This document shows positions 1 through 8,844 of a DNA stretch of 64,000 nt, piece after piece. The stretch spans positions 558,001-622,000 of the forward strand of contig NZ_CP011339.1 of assembly GCF_001264245.1 (NCBI RefSeq). Reading direction: 5' to 3'. The stretch comes from Microcystis panniformis FACHB-1757 (GTDB lineage Bacteria; Cyanobacteriota; Cyanobacteriia; Cyanobacteriales; Microcystaceae). Positions within the stretch are counted from its first letter, which is position 1; each line of letters begins with the position of its first letter. The notes under the pieces were generated by a model. The model was not told where the DNA came from. It did no database searches and saw only the letters and a list, made by a program, of their open reading frames with translations. The position numbers were made by a program, and so were the translations under genes.

Positions 1-591
1 ATGTAATCCGGCCGTGGGAGCGGCCACAGAACCCTGTTTATCAGCGTAAACTGTTTGATAACGGTCTTCTTCCGCCTCTGATTCGGTGACGTAGGGGGGG
101 AAAGGAATATGACCGTACTCCTCCAACATATCCCAAAAACTGCGTCCGGGATGACGTTGAAATTCCAGCAGACGACCACTGGTGTTCAGATCTCGATCGA
201 TTACTTTCGCTAACCATAATTTTGCTTGGTCTTCCGTTCGCCCTGTTTTCGGATAAAAAAGGACTTCTGAACCGACTTTAAAGCGTTTTCCCGGTTTCAC
301 TAGGGATAACCAACGATGGTCATCCTGTTCTTCCAATAGTAATATTTCTATGGGTGCGCCGGTGGTTTTACGTCCAAATAAACGGGCCGGAATCACGCGA
401 GTATCGTTGAGAACCAACAAATCCCCCGGCTCTAACCAAGTGGGTAAATCCCGAAAAATAGCTAAATTATAACTATTAGGAGAATCTACCACCAAAAGAC
501 GGGAACTGTCTCGGGGTTCTGCGGGATTTTGGGCAATTAACTCCGGAGGAAGGTGATAATCGTAGCTGGAGAGTGATTGGTCAGGGATCAT
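1..591 (-). CDS. queA: S-adenosylmethionine:tRNA ribosyltransferase-isomerase, N-terminal part
   Basis: QueA transfers and isomerises the ribosyl group of SAM onto 7-aminomethyl-7-deazaguanine in tRNA, giving epoxyqueuosine in the queuosine pathway. The 197 codons present run from an ATG at 589-591 and stay open to the window edge, so the C-terminal part lies outside. Visible family features are the start MIPDQSLSSYDYHLPPELIA, the QNPAEPRDSSRLLVV stretch, the LNDTRVIPARLFG motif, and YGHIPFPPYV followed by a PTAGLH motif at the truncated end. The gene faces away from the next gene. The reading is clean with no frameshift. Confidence 0.93.
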   Translation of the reverse strand, partial: MIPDQSLSSYDYHLPPELIAQNPAEPRDSSRLLVVDSPNSYNLAIFRDLPTWLEPGDLLVLNDTRVIPARLFGRKTTGAPIEILLLEEQDDHRWLSLVKPGKRFKVGSEVLFYPKTGRTEDQAKLWLAKVIDRDLNTSGRLLEFQRHPGRSFWDMLEEYGHIPFPPYVTESEAEEDRYQTVYADKQGSVAAPTAGLH

Positions 592-751
592 CGTCGTTAT
601 CATCATAAAGATCTTCGCAAAAGTTGGGTAATTCTACCCAGGCGAACTTCACTAAATCGGGGATTTCTCCCCTTGGTATCTGGAACGGTTTATCGTCAGA
701 CTAGAGATATAACACTAATCGTGACTGTTAGCCAACATCCCAGCGGCCACT

Positions 752-1141
752 ATGGACTATCTCTATTTTCTTGCTAACGCTAGTTTAACGCTACGAGTCA
801 CCGAATACCTGCGATCGATGACTCATCTACCCTCCTCCGTGATGACGGTTATTCATCAGATTAACGGTTGGGTGGTCAAGGTCAAGTTTAATCAAATGCT
901 GACTCCTTGCCAACACGGGGATTTTCGCGCCTACATGAATGAGTTAGGGATTACCTATCAACCAGAAATGCGTCTCCAGATGGTTTTTTGGAGTTTGGAA
1001 ACGGGACAATCCCCCATTGATGTCATGCGTCGTTACCAAGTGGCGATCGTGTCCCACGGTACCCCGGATCAGCAAGATATAGAGGCTTTTCGGCAACAAT
1101 TTACTAAGGGTTTAGGATACTGTCCGGAAACTCTAGCCTAG
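752..1141 (+). CDS. Conserved hypothetical protein, 129 aa
   Basis: I do not recognise a named family. The product is a soluble 129-residue protein with mixed composition, no signal peptide and no membrane segment. Its C-terminal half (RRYQVAIVSHG, then a Gln-rich helix) looks like a compact alpha/beta domain. The ATG at 752 is used because it opens the long frame. The upstream 160 bp separate it from the divergent queA start and have room for promoters of both genes. It ends 3 bp before the convergent stop of the LOG-family gene. The frame and codon use look genuine, but the function is unknown. Confidence 0.65.
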   Translation: MDYLYFLANASLTLRVTEYLRSMTHLPSSVMTVIHQINGWVVKVKFNQMLTPCQHGDFRAYMNELGITYQPEMRLQMVFWSLETGQSPIDVMRRYQVAIVSHGTPDQQDIEAFRQQFTKGLGYCPETLA

Positions 1142-1144
1142 GGT

Positions 1145-2197
1145 TTATTTTTTCTCGGGATGCTCTTCAAGGGCAACTACAGGACTTAAATCGTTGATGT
1201 GATCTATTAATTGATACAAGCGTCCGTAACTCTTGCCGTTAAAGTAAAAAACTAGACGGGGTAAATGGTGGCTGGAATCCCGATTCTCTCGTTCTAGAAT
1301 TTGACTAGGTGCGATTTTGCCCTTAACTACGATATCGCCGAAGTTTTGGTTAATTTGTTCGATCTGTTCCCCGCTTAGTTCGTGATTAAGACGAATAACA
1401 AAGGATTCTCCCACAAAACGGCTGGAGTGATACACCCGATAGAAGTGGCGAATTGTTTGACAAGCGTGGTCTAGATCGTTGGTAATAGTATAAAAATTCC
1501 GATCTTCGGCGGATATCAGTCCTCTTTTTTGCAGATTTTCACTAATTTGTGCTTGCCAAGTTTGCCAGTAATCCCCATCAGGCTCATCAATTAATACTAG
1601 GGGTGCAGGTCCGTATTTACCCGTTTGACAGAGGGTAAGCGTCTCAAAGGCTTCATCTTGGGTGCCGAAACCACCGGGGAATAAAGCTACTGCGTCACTT
1701 TCCCGCAGAAAAAATAGTTTTCTGGTAAAGAAATATTTAAAATCGATTAATTTGGCATCATTTATGATATAGGGATTAGCCCCCTGTTCAAAGGGTAGCT
1801 GAATATTTAATCCGAAGGAATTTTCCCGGCCGGCGCCTTCATTCCCCGCTTGCATGATGCCACCCCCAGCACCGGTTAACACCATAAAACCGTATTGACT
1901 GATACGACGTGCGAATTCTACTGCGAGACGGTATTCACTGCTGTCGGGTTTGATGCGTGCCGAGCCAAAAATGGTCAGTTTACGAATGTGACGGTAGGGG
2001 TAAAATACCTGAAATCCCTTTTCTAGATCTTCGATCGCGTAGGTTAAAATTTTCCAATCCAGGCGATCGATTTCCTCCCCGGCAATTCTGACTATTGCTT
2101 CCAGAGATCTTTGAATCCATTTACCATCTTTCAAGTGGGGTAAATGTTGCAGCAATTTCAGCAAGTCTTCGGTTAATTCAGAATAGGAGTTGTTCAT
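1145..2197 (-). CDS. LOG-family (TIGR00730/lysine-decarboxylase-like) nucleotide hydrolase
   Basis: The LOG fold, historically misnamed lysine decarboxylase, binds nucleotides in a Rossmann-like domain. Characterised members hydrolyse cytokinin riboside monophosphates or other nucleoside monophosphates. Here the domain starts near residue 74 (LTIFGSARIKP), continues through LTGAGGGIMQAGNEGA (about 107-122), and carries the family signature PGGFGTQDEAFE at 174-185, which holds the catalytic Arg/Glu neighbourhood. At 350 aa it is longer than the compact 180-230 aa LOGs, with roughly 70 extra N-terminal and 100 extra C-terminal residues. This longer form is common in cyanobacteria. Its substrate cannot be read from sequence. 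Confidence 0.82.
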   Translation of the reverse strand: MNNSYSELTEDLLKLLQHLPHLKDGKWIQRSLEAIVRIAGEEIDRLDWKILTYAIEDLEKGFQVFYPYRHIRKLTIFGSARIKPDSSEYRLAVEFARRISQYGFMVLTGAGGGIMQAGNEGAGRENSFGLNIQLPFEQGANPYIINDAKLIDFKYFFTRKLFFLRESDAVALFPGGFGTQDEAFETLTLCQTGKYGPAPLVLIDEPDGDYWQTWQAQISENLQKRGLISAEDRNFYTITNDLDHACQTIRHFYRVYHSSRFVGESFVIRLNHELSGEQIEQINQNFGDIVVKGKIAPSQILERENRDSSHHLPRLVFYFNGKSYGRLYQLIDHINDLSPVVALEEHPEKK

Positions 2198-2204
2198 TTG
2201 GGTG

Positions 2205-2350
2205 TTGGGTGTTGGGTTTTGGGTGTTAGAGTTTTGGGGTGTTGGGTGTTGGGGTGGTCACTGCGTGCGCGTTGCGGGGGGTTTTAGGGTTTTAGTTGAA
2301 ATTCCCCACTTCCCCACTTCCCCATTCCCCCATTCCCCATTCCCCATTTC
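2205..2350. repeat. Low-complexity spacer repeats
   Basis: The spacer holds repeated GGGTGTTGGGTGTTGGG-type units (2203-2260) and then a run of CCCCATTCCCCATTCCCC-type units (about 2300-2350). They are purine/pyrimidine-skewed short tandem repeats of the kind scattered through Microcystis spacers. No gene is visible. Confidence 0.7.
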
Positions 2351-2385
2351 CCTGTCCATTAGTTAACTATTCAAAGACTTAAAGA

Positions 2386-3573
2386 TCACTGTTCAGGATT
2401 ATTTATTGCTTGATTAACTTGGGTGATTTGGGTTTGAAAATATTGTTCACGATAACGGATAGCTTGGGCTAATTCCGCACCTTTTTGGAAAGCGAGCAAA
2501 GCTTGGGGATAATTTTTTCTCTCTAGATAAATTTGACCGATTTGATCGTAGGTATTCATTAAACCGTAGTAATTATAACCCAATTCATGGACTTTAATTA
2601 ATTCTTGATAGATTTGTAAAGCATAATCTACCTGTTGATAACTTTTATAAAGTTCTGCTAACTTATTTAAAGCTTCTCCTGCGGTGCCGTACTGTTGTAA
2701 AGCAAAAGCGAGAGAATAGGCTTCTTGAAAGTTTTGGCTGGCTTTATTTGCATCTTTTAAAGCTTGATAATCTAAACCAATTTGAATTTTTAGATCGGGA
2801 ATTAACTGTATTTGCTGATTTCTGATTTGGGTTTCAGCTATTTCTTCTTTAATTTTTACTGCGTTAGCTGGTTGCAAAGATTCTCGATAAATTTCTGCTA
2901 GTCTTTGCAAATAAATTCCTTGAGTTAAAGAATTATTCTGCACCTTAGAAATAGTTAATAATTCCTCATATACTGGAGCTGCTTTTTGATAATCAAAACG
3001 GGATAAATGAATTTGACCAAGTTTATTTAAAGTGGCTTCTACTGCCACATTATCACCAGATTTTCTGGCATTAGCTAGGATTTTATCATAGATGATTATC
3101 GCCTCATTAAAAGCTCGTACCTGTTGATAGGATGTACCTAGTAATGCTAATAATTCCCCGTCCATTGTCTGGTTAGTTTCTGCGGTTTGTTGCACAGTTT
3201 TTAAACGAGCAGTAATTAATTTAACATCCTCGGTTCGATCTCGATTCCAAGCTGCTAAACCCACTTTTCCCAAAGATTTGACTTCTTCTTTTGCTCCTAA
3301 ATAACGATTTAATTTAATCACTTCATACCAGATGGGAAAAGCTTCCTCATTTAATCCCGCATCGTATTTAGCCTGAGCTTCAGCATCGCGTTGATCGATG
3401 TATAATAACAGTTGACGACGCTCCAAGGGAGTTAAAGGGCGATCGATTGCGGGTAATAAAGGACTTTTTAGGGGAGTTTCGAGGGGATTGGGTGCAGGGG
3501 TTTCTGTTTGTGCTAGGAGAGGAAGGGAAGTACCGATCAAACAGAGCCATAAACTGAGAGAAAAACGTAGCAT
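2386..3573 (-). CDS. Exported tetratricopeptide-repeat protein
   Basis: The 395-aa protein begins with a classical Sec signal peptide (MLRFSLSLWLCLIGTSLPLL, cleavage plausible after LLAQ). A Pro-rich linker and then helical repeats follow. From about residue 130 to the end, TPR-type motifs recur roughly every 35-40 residues with the usual Ala/Tyr/Leu pattern (for example YQQVRAFNEAIIIYDKIL, FDYQKAAPVYEELL, YQQVDYALQIYQELI, KNYPQALLAFQKGAEL). It is probably a periplasmic or membrane-associated scaffold for protein interactions. The partner is unknown. It is divergent from the lipoprotein gene at 3611, with only 37 bp between starts, so the two promoters must overlap. Confidence 0.8.
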   Translation of the reverse strand: MLRFSLSLWLCLIGTSLPLLAQTETPAPNPLETPLKSPLLPAIDRPLTPLERRQLLLYIDQRDAEAQAKYDAGLNEEAFPIWYEVIKLNRYLGAKEEVKSLGKVGLAAWNRDRTEDVKLITARLKTVQQTAETNQTMDGELLALLGTSYQQVRAFNEAIIIYDKILANARKSGDNVAVEATLNKLGQIHLSRFDYQKAAPVYEELLTISKVQNNSLTQGIYLQRLAEIYRESLQPANAVKIKEEIAETQIRNQQIQLIPDLKIQIGLDYQALKDANKASQNFQEAYSLAFALQQYGTAGEALNKLAELYKSYQQVDYALQIYQELIKVHELGYNYYGLMNTYDQIGQIYLERKNYPQALLAFQKGAELAQAIRYREQYFQTQITQVNQAINNPEQ

Positions 3574-3610
3574 AATAGATTGATAAGAGCGTAGTAGAGG
3601 ATGATATTTT

Positions 3611-4786
3611 GTGATCGATCGATTCTATAAGAGACTGACTGCCGAAAATTTGCGTTTCCCAATTTTGGGTTTAATTGCTAGTTTGATTGTAACCTTTAGT
3701 CTGGGGGCCTGTGGTGTCTCCCCGCAAGTTTTAGCAGAACAACGAATGTTTCTACCCCTCTCGGTCGAGTTTTTGGGAGAATATCAATTGCCACAAGCGG
3801 ATTATCAAGGGACAAGGGTGGGGGGATTATCGGCAATTACATACGATCGTGCCAATAACCGCTTTTATCTCCTCAGTGATGATCGTTCTCAGAAAGCTCC
3901 GGCCCGCTTTTATCGGGCTAGTTTGCAGATAAATGGTGAAAAAATCGAAAAAGTGAATTTAGAGGCAGTCACGTTCCTAAAAGATGGCAAGGGAGAAACG
4001 TTTAAAAAGGGATCGATCGACCCGGAAGGTATCGCTTTTTCGCCCCGACAAACTTTGTTTATTTCCAGTGAAGGTGCGGTTAAACAGGGAATTGCTCCTT
4101 TTATTGCTGAATTTGATTTGCAGGGACAATTAAAGGAGTCTTTGTTAATTCCTAATCGCTTTTTACCAGATGATACCAATCAAAAAGGAATACAGGATAA
4201 TTTAGGGTTTGAATCCTTAACTTTAGGGATTACCAGCACTCTCAAAGACGATCCTTTTCGTTTGTTTACTGCCACAGAAAGCGCGTTAATTCAAGATAGT
4301 CCCACGGGAAAAAGAGCAGAAAATCTCAGAGTGCGACTTCTTCATTATGTTATTGATCCGATTGGTGCGCCTGTGTTAGTATCAGAACAATTGTATGTGT
4401 TAGATGAGCCACCCAGTGGTGCGAGATACTACGGTTTAACGGAATTATTAGCTTTAGAAAAAGAGGGTTATTTTCTCAGTTTAGAGCGAACTTTTGGTTT
4501 AGAAGGTTTTGGAGCGAAACTATTTCAGGTAGTTAATGGGAGTGCCACTGACACCTCGAAAATTGCTCGGATACCGGGAGAATTAGAAGCTTTACAGGTG
4601 CAACCCTTGCGGAAAAAATTATTACTAGATTTAGGGACTTTGGGGATTGATTTAGATAATTTAGAAGGAATGACCCTCGGTCCAAGATTAGCTGATGGCA
4701 GTCGCTCTTTGATTTTAGTCAGTGATGATAATTTTAATCCGAATCAGGTCAATCAGTTTTTACTATTTCGACTCAAGGAAAAATAA
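3611..4786 (+). CDS. Esterase-like-activity-of-phytase family lipoprotein
   Basis: The 391-aa product resembles the PF13449 esterase-like phytase family. It has a beta-propeller-type pattern with GLSAITYDRANNRFYLLSDD (about 72-91), DPEGIAFSP and LFISSEG, then DNLEGMTLGP and LILVSDDNFNPNQ near the C-terminus. The N-terminus has a hydrophobic segment ending in a lipobox-like SLGAC, so it is probably anchored as a lipoprotein on the periplasmic side. The start is a GTG at 3611, which opens the frame just upstream of the signal segment. Substrate and activity are not known for most members. Family call by motif only. Confidence 0.75.
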   Translation: MIDRFYKRLTAENLRFPILGLIASLIVTFSLGACGVSPQVLAEQRMFLPLSVEFLGEYQLPQADYQGTRVGGLSAITYDRANNRFYLLSDDRSQKAPARFYRASLQINGEKIEKVNLEAVTFLKDGKGETFKKGSIDPEGIAFSPRQTLFISSEGAVKQGIAPFIAEFDLQGQLKESLLIPNRFLPDDTNQKGIQDNLGFESLTLGITSTLKDDPFRLFTATESALIQDSPTGKRAENLRVRLLHYVIDPIGAPVLVSEQLYVLDEPPSGARYYGLTELLALEKEGYFLSLERTFGLEGFGAKLFQVVNGSATDTSKIARIPGELEALQVQPLRKKLLLDLGTLGIDLDNLEGMTLGPRLADGSRSLILVSDDNFNPNQVNQFLLFRLKEK

Positions 4787-4804
4787 ACAAGAGATGGTTA
4801 ATTG

Positions 4805-4843
4805 CCTCACCTATCCCCTTCTGGGAGAAGGATTGGGGTGAGG
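4805..4843. repeat. Dispersed palindrome, possible terminator
   Basis: CCTCACC at 4805 pairs with GGTGAGG ending at 4843. An inner CCTTCT/AGAAGG stem extends the hairpin. It sits just after the stop of the lipoprotein gene, where it could end transcription from the left, but no strong T run follows. Confidence 0.55.
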
Positions 4844-4896
4844 ACTACCAATAAAAAAAATGGGATAAATAGCCGGTTTAAAGACACAACGGCCGG

Positions 4897-5448
4897 TTAA
4901 TAATCACTTTTTTCGATATCTTTGCGAATATCATTCAGGTCAATATAGCGATCGGTGGCATTTCGCAATTCCCTAGCGATCATCCCTTCCGTAGAAACTA
5001 CGGTAATATGAGTATTTTTAGAGCGCAATAGTTCGATCGCTCGTTCAAAATCTCCATCACCGCTAAATAAAATCACTCGATCATATTGATCGACGGTATT
5101 AAACATATCGACGACAATTTCGATATCTAAATTAGCCTTCTGAGAAAAACGACCGGAACTATCATCATAATATTCTTTCAAAATTTTCGTTCTCACCGTA
5201 TAACCCAAACTAATTAAAGCATCGCGAAAACCTCTTTGATCTTGGGAATCTTTTAAACCCGTGTACCAAAAGGCATTAATTAACATAATATTCGGGTCGT
5301 TGGTGAAGTAATTTAACACCTTGCGCGGGTCAAAAAACCAACCATTTTTTTGTTGAGCATAAAACATATTATTGCCATCCACAAAAATCGAAAGGCGATC
5401 TTTCGGACGACCGCCACCATTACAATGACAAAGACCGGCTTCTGTCAT
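4897..5448 (-). CDS. NYN-domain (LabA/DUF88-like) putative ribonuclease
   Basis: NYN domains have a PIN-like nuclease fold with conserved acidic residues. This 183-aa protein shows IFVDGNNMFYAQ (Asp24), a middle region with KANLDIEIVVDMF, and the diagnostic RVILFSGDGDFERAIELL with two further Asp residues, followed by HITVVS. All expected acidic positions are present, so an active enzyme is plausible. In cyanobacteria the family includes LabA, named for a circadian output phenotype, but many paralogues exist and orthology cannot be decided here. The ATG at 5448 precedes a short Cys/Gly-rich lead (CHCNGGG). It is unclear whether that lead belongs to the mature protein. Confidence 0.8.
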   Translation of the reverse strand: MTEAGLCHCNGGGRPKDRLSIFVDGNNMFYAQQKNGWFFDPRKVLNYFTNDPNIMLINAFWYTGLKDSQDQRGFRDALISLGYTVRTKILKEYYDDSSGRFSQKANLDIEIVVDMFNTVDQYDRVILFSGDGDFERAIELLRSKNTHITVVSTEGMIARELRNATDRYIDLNDIRKDIEKSDY

Positions 5449-5594
5449 ACAAAATACATACCTAATTTTTTATAGAGTTTAACTATAAAATTACCTTTGA
5501 GTAATTTTACGGGGGAAAACGACTATTCTTTGAGGAATAGCGGTGATTTGAGAGCAAAAGGATAGCAACTAAAATAAAAATTAGCTTTTTTGTC

Positions 5595-5717
5595 TAAGTA
5601 GGGAGGCACAATTATTTGTAGGATGGGTTAGCGGTAGCGTAACCCATGCGGGCGTTGGGTTTCATGCTTCAACCCAACCTACGTTCATCTTATATTTAAT
5701 TCCACCCACCCACTTAG
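5595..5717 (+). repeat. About 122-bp palindromic dispersed repeat, copy 1 (long form)
   Basis: It opens with TAAGTAGGGAGGCACAATTA and ends with an imperfect inverse of that (TAATTCCACCCACCCACTTA). Inside are two further stems, one around GATGGGTTA/TAACCCAT and one with GTTGGGTT/AACCCAAC. Further copies lie at 10704, 16778, 18445, 18561, 35342 and 44618. The rest of the 380-bp spacer shows no gene. Confidence 0.85.
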
Positions 5718-5829
5718 GAGACAAATTAGATAATAGTTTCGGAATAATTAAAAGTGATAATAGGGGGATTGTACAGTAATTAGGTCATTTTGATAATCTT
5801 TCTCGATAGATGGGTATCAATAGGGCTGG

Positions 5830-6654
5830 TTAGATCAGGTAGGAACACCAATCACTCCAACCTCCAGAATATAGCTTAACATTCTCGTATCCGGCTAGGG
5901 TCAGGGAAAAGATATTAACACAGGCTGTCACTCCTGAACCACAGTAGAGGATAATTTCTCGATCGCCTTGCCGCTCTTGCCAACGTTGTTTTTGCAGGTC
6001 CTGGGGTTGAGAAAAACCCTGACTATCGGTGACTTCCAACCAGGGATAATTAAGCGCCCCCTCGATGTGGCCGGCGATCGGATCGATCGGTTCCCTTTCA
6101 CCCCGATAGCGATCGCTTTCCCTAGCATCAATTAACACCACTCCCCCTTGCTCTTTTTGCCTTTTTACCTCCTCGATCGTGACTACCCAATCCTGTTGAA
6201 CTTGGGGGAGAAAAGAGCCGGTTTTCGGCACAGGTATCTGATTAGAGACGGGATAACCGGCATTTAACCAATTTTGCCAACCACCATCGAGAATGCTGAC
6301 TCGTTCATGGCCCAGATAACGTAATAACCACCAGAGACGACTGGCAAAGGCAAAACGGGAGGCATCGTAGGCGATGACATGGGTTTGACCAGAAATCACC
6401 CCTAAAGAGCTTAATTTAGCGGCTATCGTCTGCGGATTCGGTAAAGGATGACGGCCGCCATGAGGGGCAACGGGAGCCGATAAATCGCGATCGAGGTGTA
6501 AATAGAAGGCATTTTCAATATGATTGGCTAAATACTCTTGATAACCGAGATCGGGATCGTTTAACTGAAAACGACAGTCAATAACCATCAGATCGGGGCG
6601 ATCGAGATTAGTCACTAACCAACTAGGAGAAACTAGGGGTGCGATCGGATTCAT
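5830..6654 (-). CDS. sseA: Two-domain sulfurtransferase (rhodanese/mercaptopyruvate type)
   Basis: The 274-aa protein has the tandem rhodanese layout of thiosulfate or 3-mercaptopyruvate sulfurtransferases. An N-terminal inactive domain contains YLANHIENAFYLHLDRDLS, and the position equivalent to the active site reads AYDASRFAFASRLWW with no Cys. The C-terminal domain carries the loop CGSGVTAC at 238-245, with Cys238 the expected persulfide carrier. A CGSGVTAC loop is usual for the SseA branch, while classical thiosulfate rhodaneses have CRKGVTAC, so mercaptopyruvate is the more likely donor. Its start overlaps the end of the HATPase gene by 32 bp, which indicates co-transcription and possibly coupled translation. 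Confidence 0.88.
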   Translation of the reverse strand: MNPIAPLVSPSWLVTNLDRPDLMVIDCRFQLNDPDLGYQEYLANHIENAFYLHLDRDLSAPVAPHGGRHPLPNPQTIAAKLSSLGVISGQTHVIAYDASRFAFASRLWWLLRYLGHERVSILDGGWQNWLNAGYPVSNQIPVPKTGSFLPQVQQDWVVTIEEVKRQKEQGGVVLIDARESDRYRGEREPIDPIAGHIEGALNYPWLEVTDSQGFSQPQDLQKQRWQERQGDREIILYCGSGVTACVNIFSLTLAGYENVKLYSGGWSDWCSYLI

Positions 6655-7066
6655 GGCGGGAAAATTGTTTAATAATTAATAGACAGTTGCGCTGATCTTC
6701 GCTGCGAGTATAACTGAGTTGATCGGCGATTTTTTCGAGGATCGGCAGTCCTTGCCCATGAGCGGAGAAACTATAGTCACGATGGGCATTTTTCTCGATA
6801 AAGCTCTCTAAATCGAAGGCGGAACCCCGATCCCAGATGCGAAGTTCCATCTGGTGGGGGGCAATCTCGATCTCGATCTCGATCGGGATTTCGGGAGGTA
6901 GGTGTCGGTGAGCGTGACGGACTGCATTGGTAAAACCTTCGGCAAGAGCAAGCTGACACTGGAGCCAGTCTTTTTGGGGAATGCCCGCTGGTTCAAGTTG
7001 CTCAAAATATTTTAAAACGGTATCTAAGGACTTGAGATCGCTATCTACCTGAAAAGAAATCTTCAC
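6623..7066 (-). CDS. RsbW-type HATPase anti-sigma factor / serine kinase
   Basis: A 147-aa single-domain GHKL ATPase. The N box is at LAEGFTNAVRHAH (Glu43, Asn47), the G1 box at IWDRGSAFD (Asp79, Gly81) and the G2 box at HGQGLP (103-108). There is no dimerisation or receiver domain, so it belongs to the RsbW/SpoIIAB-like group. Those proteins phosphorylate a STAS antagonist and sequester a partner protein. The PP2C phosphatase gene starts 173 bp away on the other strand and a STAS protein follows, so kinase, phosphatase and antagonist sit together. It lies upstream of and overlaps sseA. The natural target in a cyanobacterium is unknown. Confidence 0.85.
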   Translation of the reverse strand: MKISFQVDSDLKSLDTVLKYFEQLEPAGIPQKDWLQCQLALAEGFTNAVRHAHRHLPPEIPIEIEIEIAPHQMELRIWDRGSAFDLESFIEKNAHRDYSFSAHGQGLPILEKIADQLSYTRSEDQRNCLLIIKQFSRHESDRTPSFS

Positions 7067-7238
7067 CCCCGGCTTACCTCTCCAATGCCTTACGCTAGAA
7101 GTTATACCATTTTTCCCAAACTATGACTGATGTGTTAGCTCGATTCTGGATTTAATCCCTGGTTGAGGGACAAGCAAAGTCATCTGTCAGGGAGTCGGGG
7201 GTAGGCAGTAAGATTGAGATAGTCACGTCACAAAAAAG

Positions 7239-8375
7239 ATGGTACGAATTCTAGTAATTGATGATGATGGAGTAATTCAAACGTTTTTGAGCCGCGCTTT
7301 GCGGAAGGAATACGAGGTTTTTATTGCCAGTGATGGGGAAGAAGGATTAAAGCAAGCGGGGCAACTAAAACCAGCGATGATTATTTGTGATTGGATGATG
7401 CCGGGGATCGATGGGTTGGAAGTTTGCCGGCAAATTAAGCTTAATCCCCAACTGTCAACGACTTTTTTTATCCTCTTAACTTCTTTGGGATCGGTGGAGG
7501 ATCGGGTGAAGGGATTGGATGCGGGGGCCGATGATTTTTTGTGTAAACCGATCGAAATTAATGAGTTAAAAGCGCGTGTGCGAGCGGGAATTCGTTTGCA
7601 TCAATTAAGTCATGATCTGCAAGCACAAAAACAATTACTAGAAATGGAGTTAGCGGAGGCGGCGGACTATGTGCGATCGCTGTTACCAGAATCTTTTATT
7701 TCTCCAAAACTTGCTATCGATTTTCGCTTCCTTCCTTCTCGTCGATTGGGGGGGGATGGATTTGATTATTATTGGTTAGATAATGACCATTTGATGTTAT
7801 ATCTTTTAGATGTGGCTGGCCATGGTTTGCGAGCGGCTTTACCTTCCCTTTCGGTGATTAATTTACTCCGTTCCCGTGGTTTAACTCAGGTGAATTACTA
7901 TCAACCTAATCAGGTTTTACATGGGTTAAATCAAGTTTATCAAATCAGTCCTAAGAATGATAAATATTTTACTATCTGGTACGGAATTTATGATCAGAAA
8001 CAACAACAGTTAACCTATGCCAGTGCCGGTCATCCCCCGGCAGTTCTCCTGACTCAAAAACCTTTTGGACAGATGATTGAAACCAGACTGAAAGCCCCCG
8101 GTTTTCCCATCGGAATGTTTCCGGAAGCAGAATATATCAATCAGGTTCAATCCCTGAATTTCTCCAGTAGCCTTTATCTTTTTAGCGATGGAATTTACGA
8201 GATCGATTGTGCTGATGGTAGGATGTGGGGACTAGAAAACTTTATTCAATCTTTACGAAATTATCACTGTAATTCTGCTAAAAATCTTGATAATTTTATT
8301 GAAAAAATTCAAGCTTTACAATTTGATGGTAATTTTAGGGATGATCTTTCGATCATGCAGGTGGATTTTCGTTAA
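7239..8375 (+). CDS. Response regulator with PP2C-type (RsbU/SpoIIE) phosphatase domain
   Basis: Residues 1-120 form a receiver with the acidic pair Asp8/Asp9, phospho-acceptor Asp51 (ICDWMMPG) and Lys103 (LCKPIE). A helical linker (about 120-150) precedes a PPM/SpoIIE phosphatase domain with LGGDGFDYY at 170-178 and LLDVAGHGLRAAL at 189-201, which supply the metal-binding Asp residues. Such proteins dephosphorylate STAS antagonists when the receiver is activated. The matching HATPase is divergent upstream and a STAS protein is convergent immediately downstream (stops abut at 8375/8376). No cognate histidine kinase gene is visible in the window. Confidence 0.92.
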   Translation: MVRILVIDDDGVIQTFLSRALRKEYEVFIASDGEEGLKQAGQLKPAMIICDWMMPGIDGLEVCRQIKLNPQLSTTFFILLTSLGSVEDRVKGLDAGADDFLCKPIEINELKARVRAGIRLHQLSHDLQAQKQLLEMELAEAADYVRSLLPESFISPKLAIDFRFLPSRRLGGDGFDYYWLDNDHLMLYLLDVAGHGLRAALPSLSVINLLRSRGLTQVNYYQPNQVLHGLNQVYQISPKNDKYFTIWYGIYDQKQQQLTYASAGHPPAVLLTQKPFGQMIETRLKAPGFPIGMFPEAEYINQVQSLNFSSSLYLFSDGIYEIDCADGRMWGLENFIQSLRNYHCNSAKNLDNFIEKIQALQFDGNFRDDLSIMQVDFR

Positions 8376-8699
8376 TTAACTTCCGAGGATTTTTTGTTCT
8401 AATTCTTCTCGGTTATTAAAAATTTCAAAAACTCGATCCATATCGGTCAATTCAAACAACATTTTTATCTGCTCATTAATCGAGCAGATCAATAGTTTAC
8501 CCCCCGCAGAACGCACGGTTTTTAAGGATAAAACTAGCGCCCCTAAACCAGAACTATCCATAAAGGTGACATTCTTGAAATCAACGATAATAACCTCGGA
8601 ACCTCCCTGCACGGCTTCGGCAATTTCTTGGCGAAATTCGCTGGCTTGGTTGCCATCTAAAATACCCGATGGTTGAATAACTTTGATGGAAGAACTCAT
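8376..8699 (-). CDS. STAS-domain anti-sigma-factor antagonist
   Basis: A 107-aa single STAS domain of the SpoIIAA/RsbV type. It shows FKNVTFMDSSGLGALVLSLK, in which Ser49 or Ser50 is the usual phosphorylation site, and the C-terminal INEQIKMLFELTDMDRVFEI pattern typical of cyanobacterial members. It would be phosphorylated by a HATPase and reactivated by a PP2C phosphatase. Both gene types lie within 1.8 kb upstream. Its stop codon touches that of the phosphatase gene on the opposite strand. It has its own upstream region at 8700-8844. Confidence 0.9.
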   Translation of the reverse strand: MSSSIKVIQPSGILDGNQASEFRQEIAEAVQGGSEVIIVDFKNVTFMDSSGLGALVLSLKTVRSAGGKLLICSINEQIKMLFELTDMDRVFEIFNNREELEQKILGS

Positions 8700-8844
8700 A
8701 AAAAAAAGGAAAAATTAAATGTTTTCTACCTGCTCACTGATAACTGCTCGCTGAAATCTGCTGATAGCAGCCAATCTTTAACTATTTTTAACATATTAGG
8801 GTCAAGAAAAGCGCAAAATTAAAAATAGGAATTTTTGAAACTGT

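Noticed and set aside
577..777. 66-codon plus-strand frame across the queA start.
   Set aside because: It overlaps the queA coding start and has no homology pattern or ribosome-binding site.
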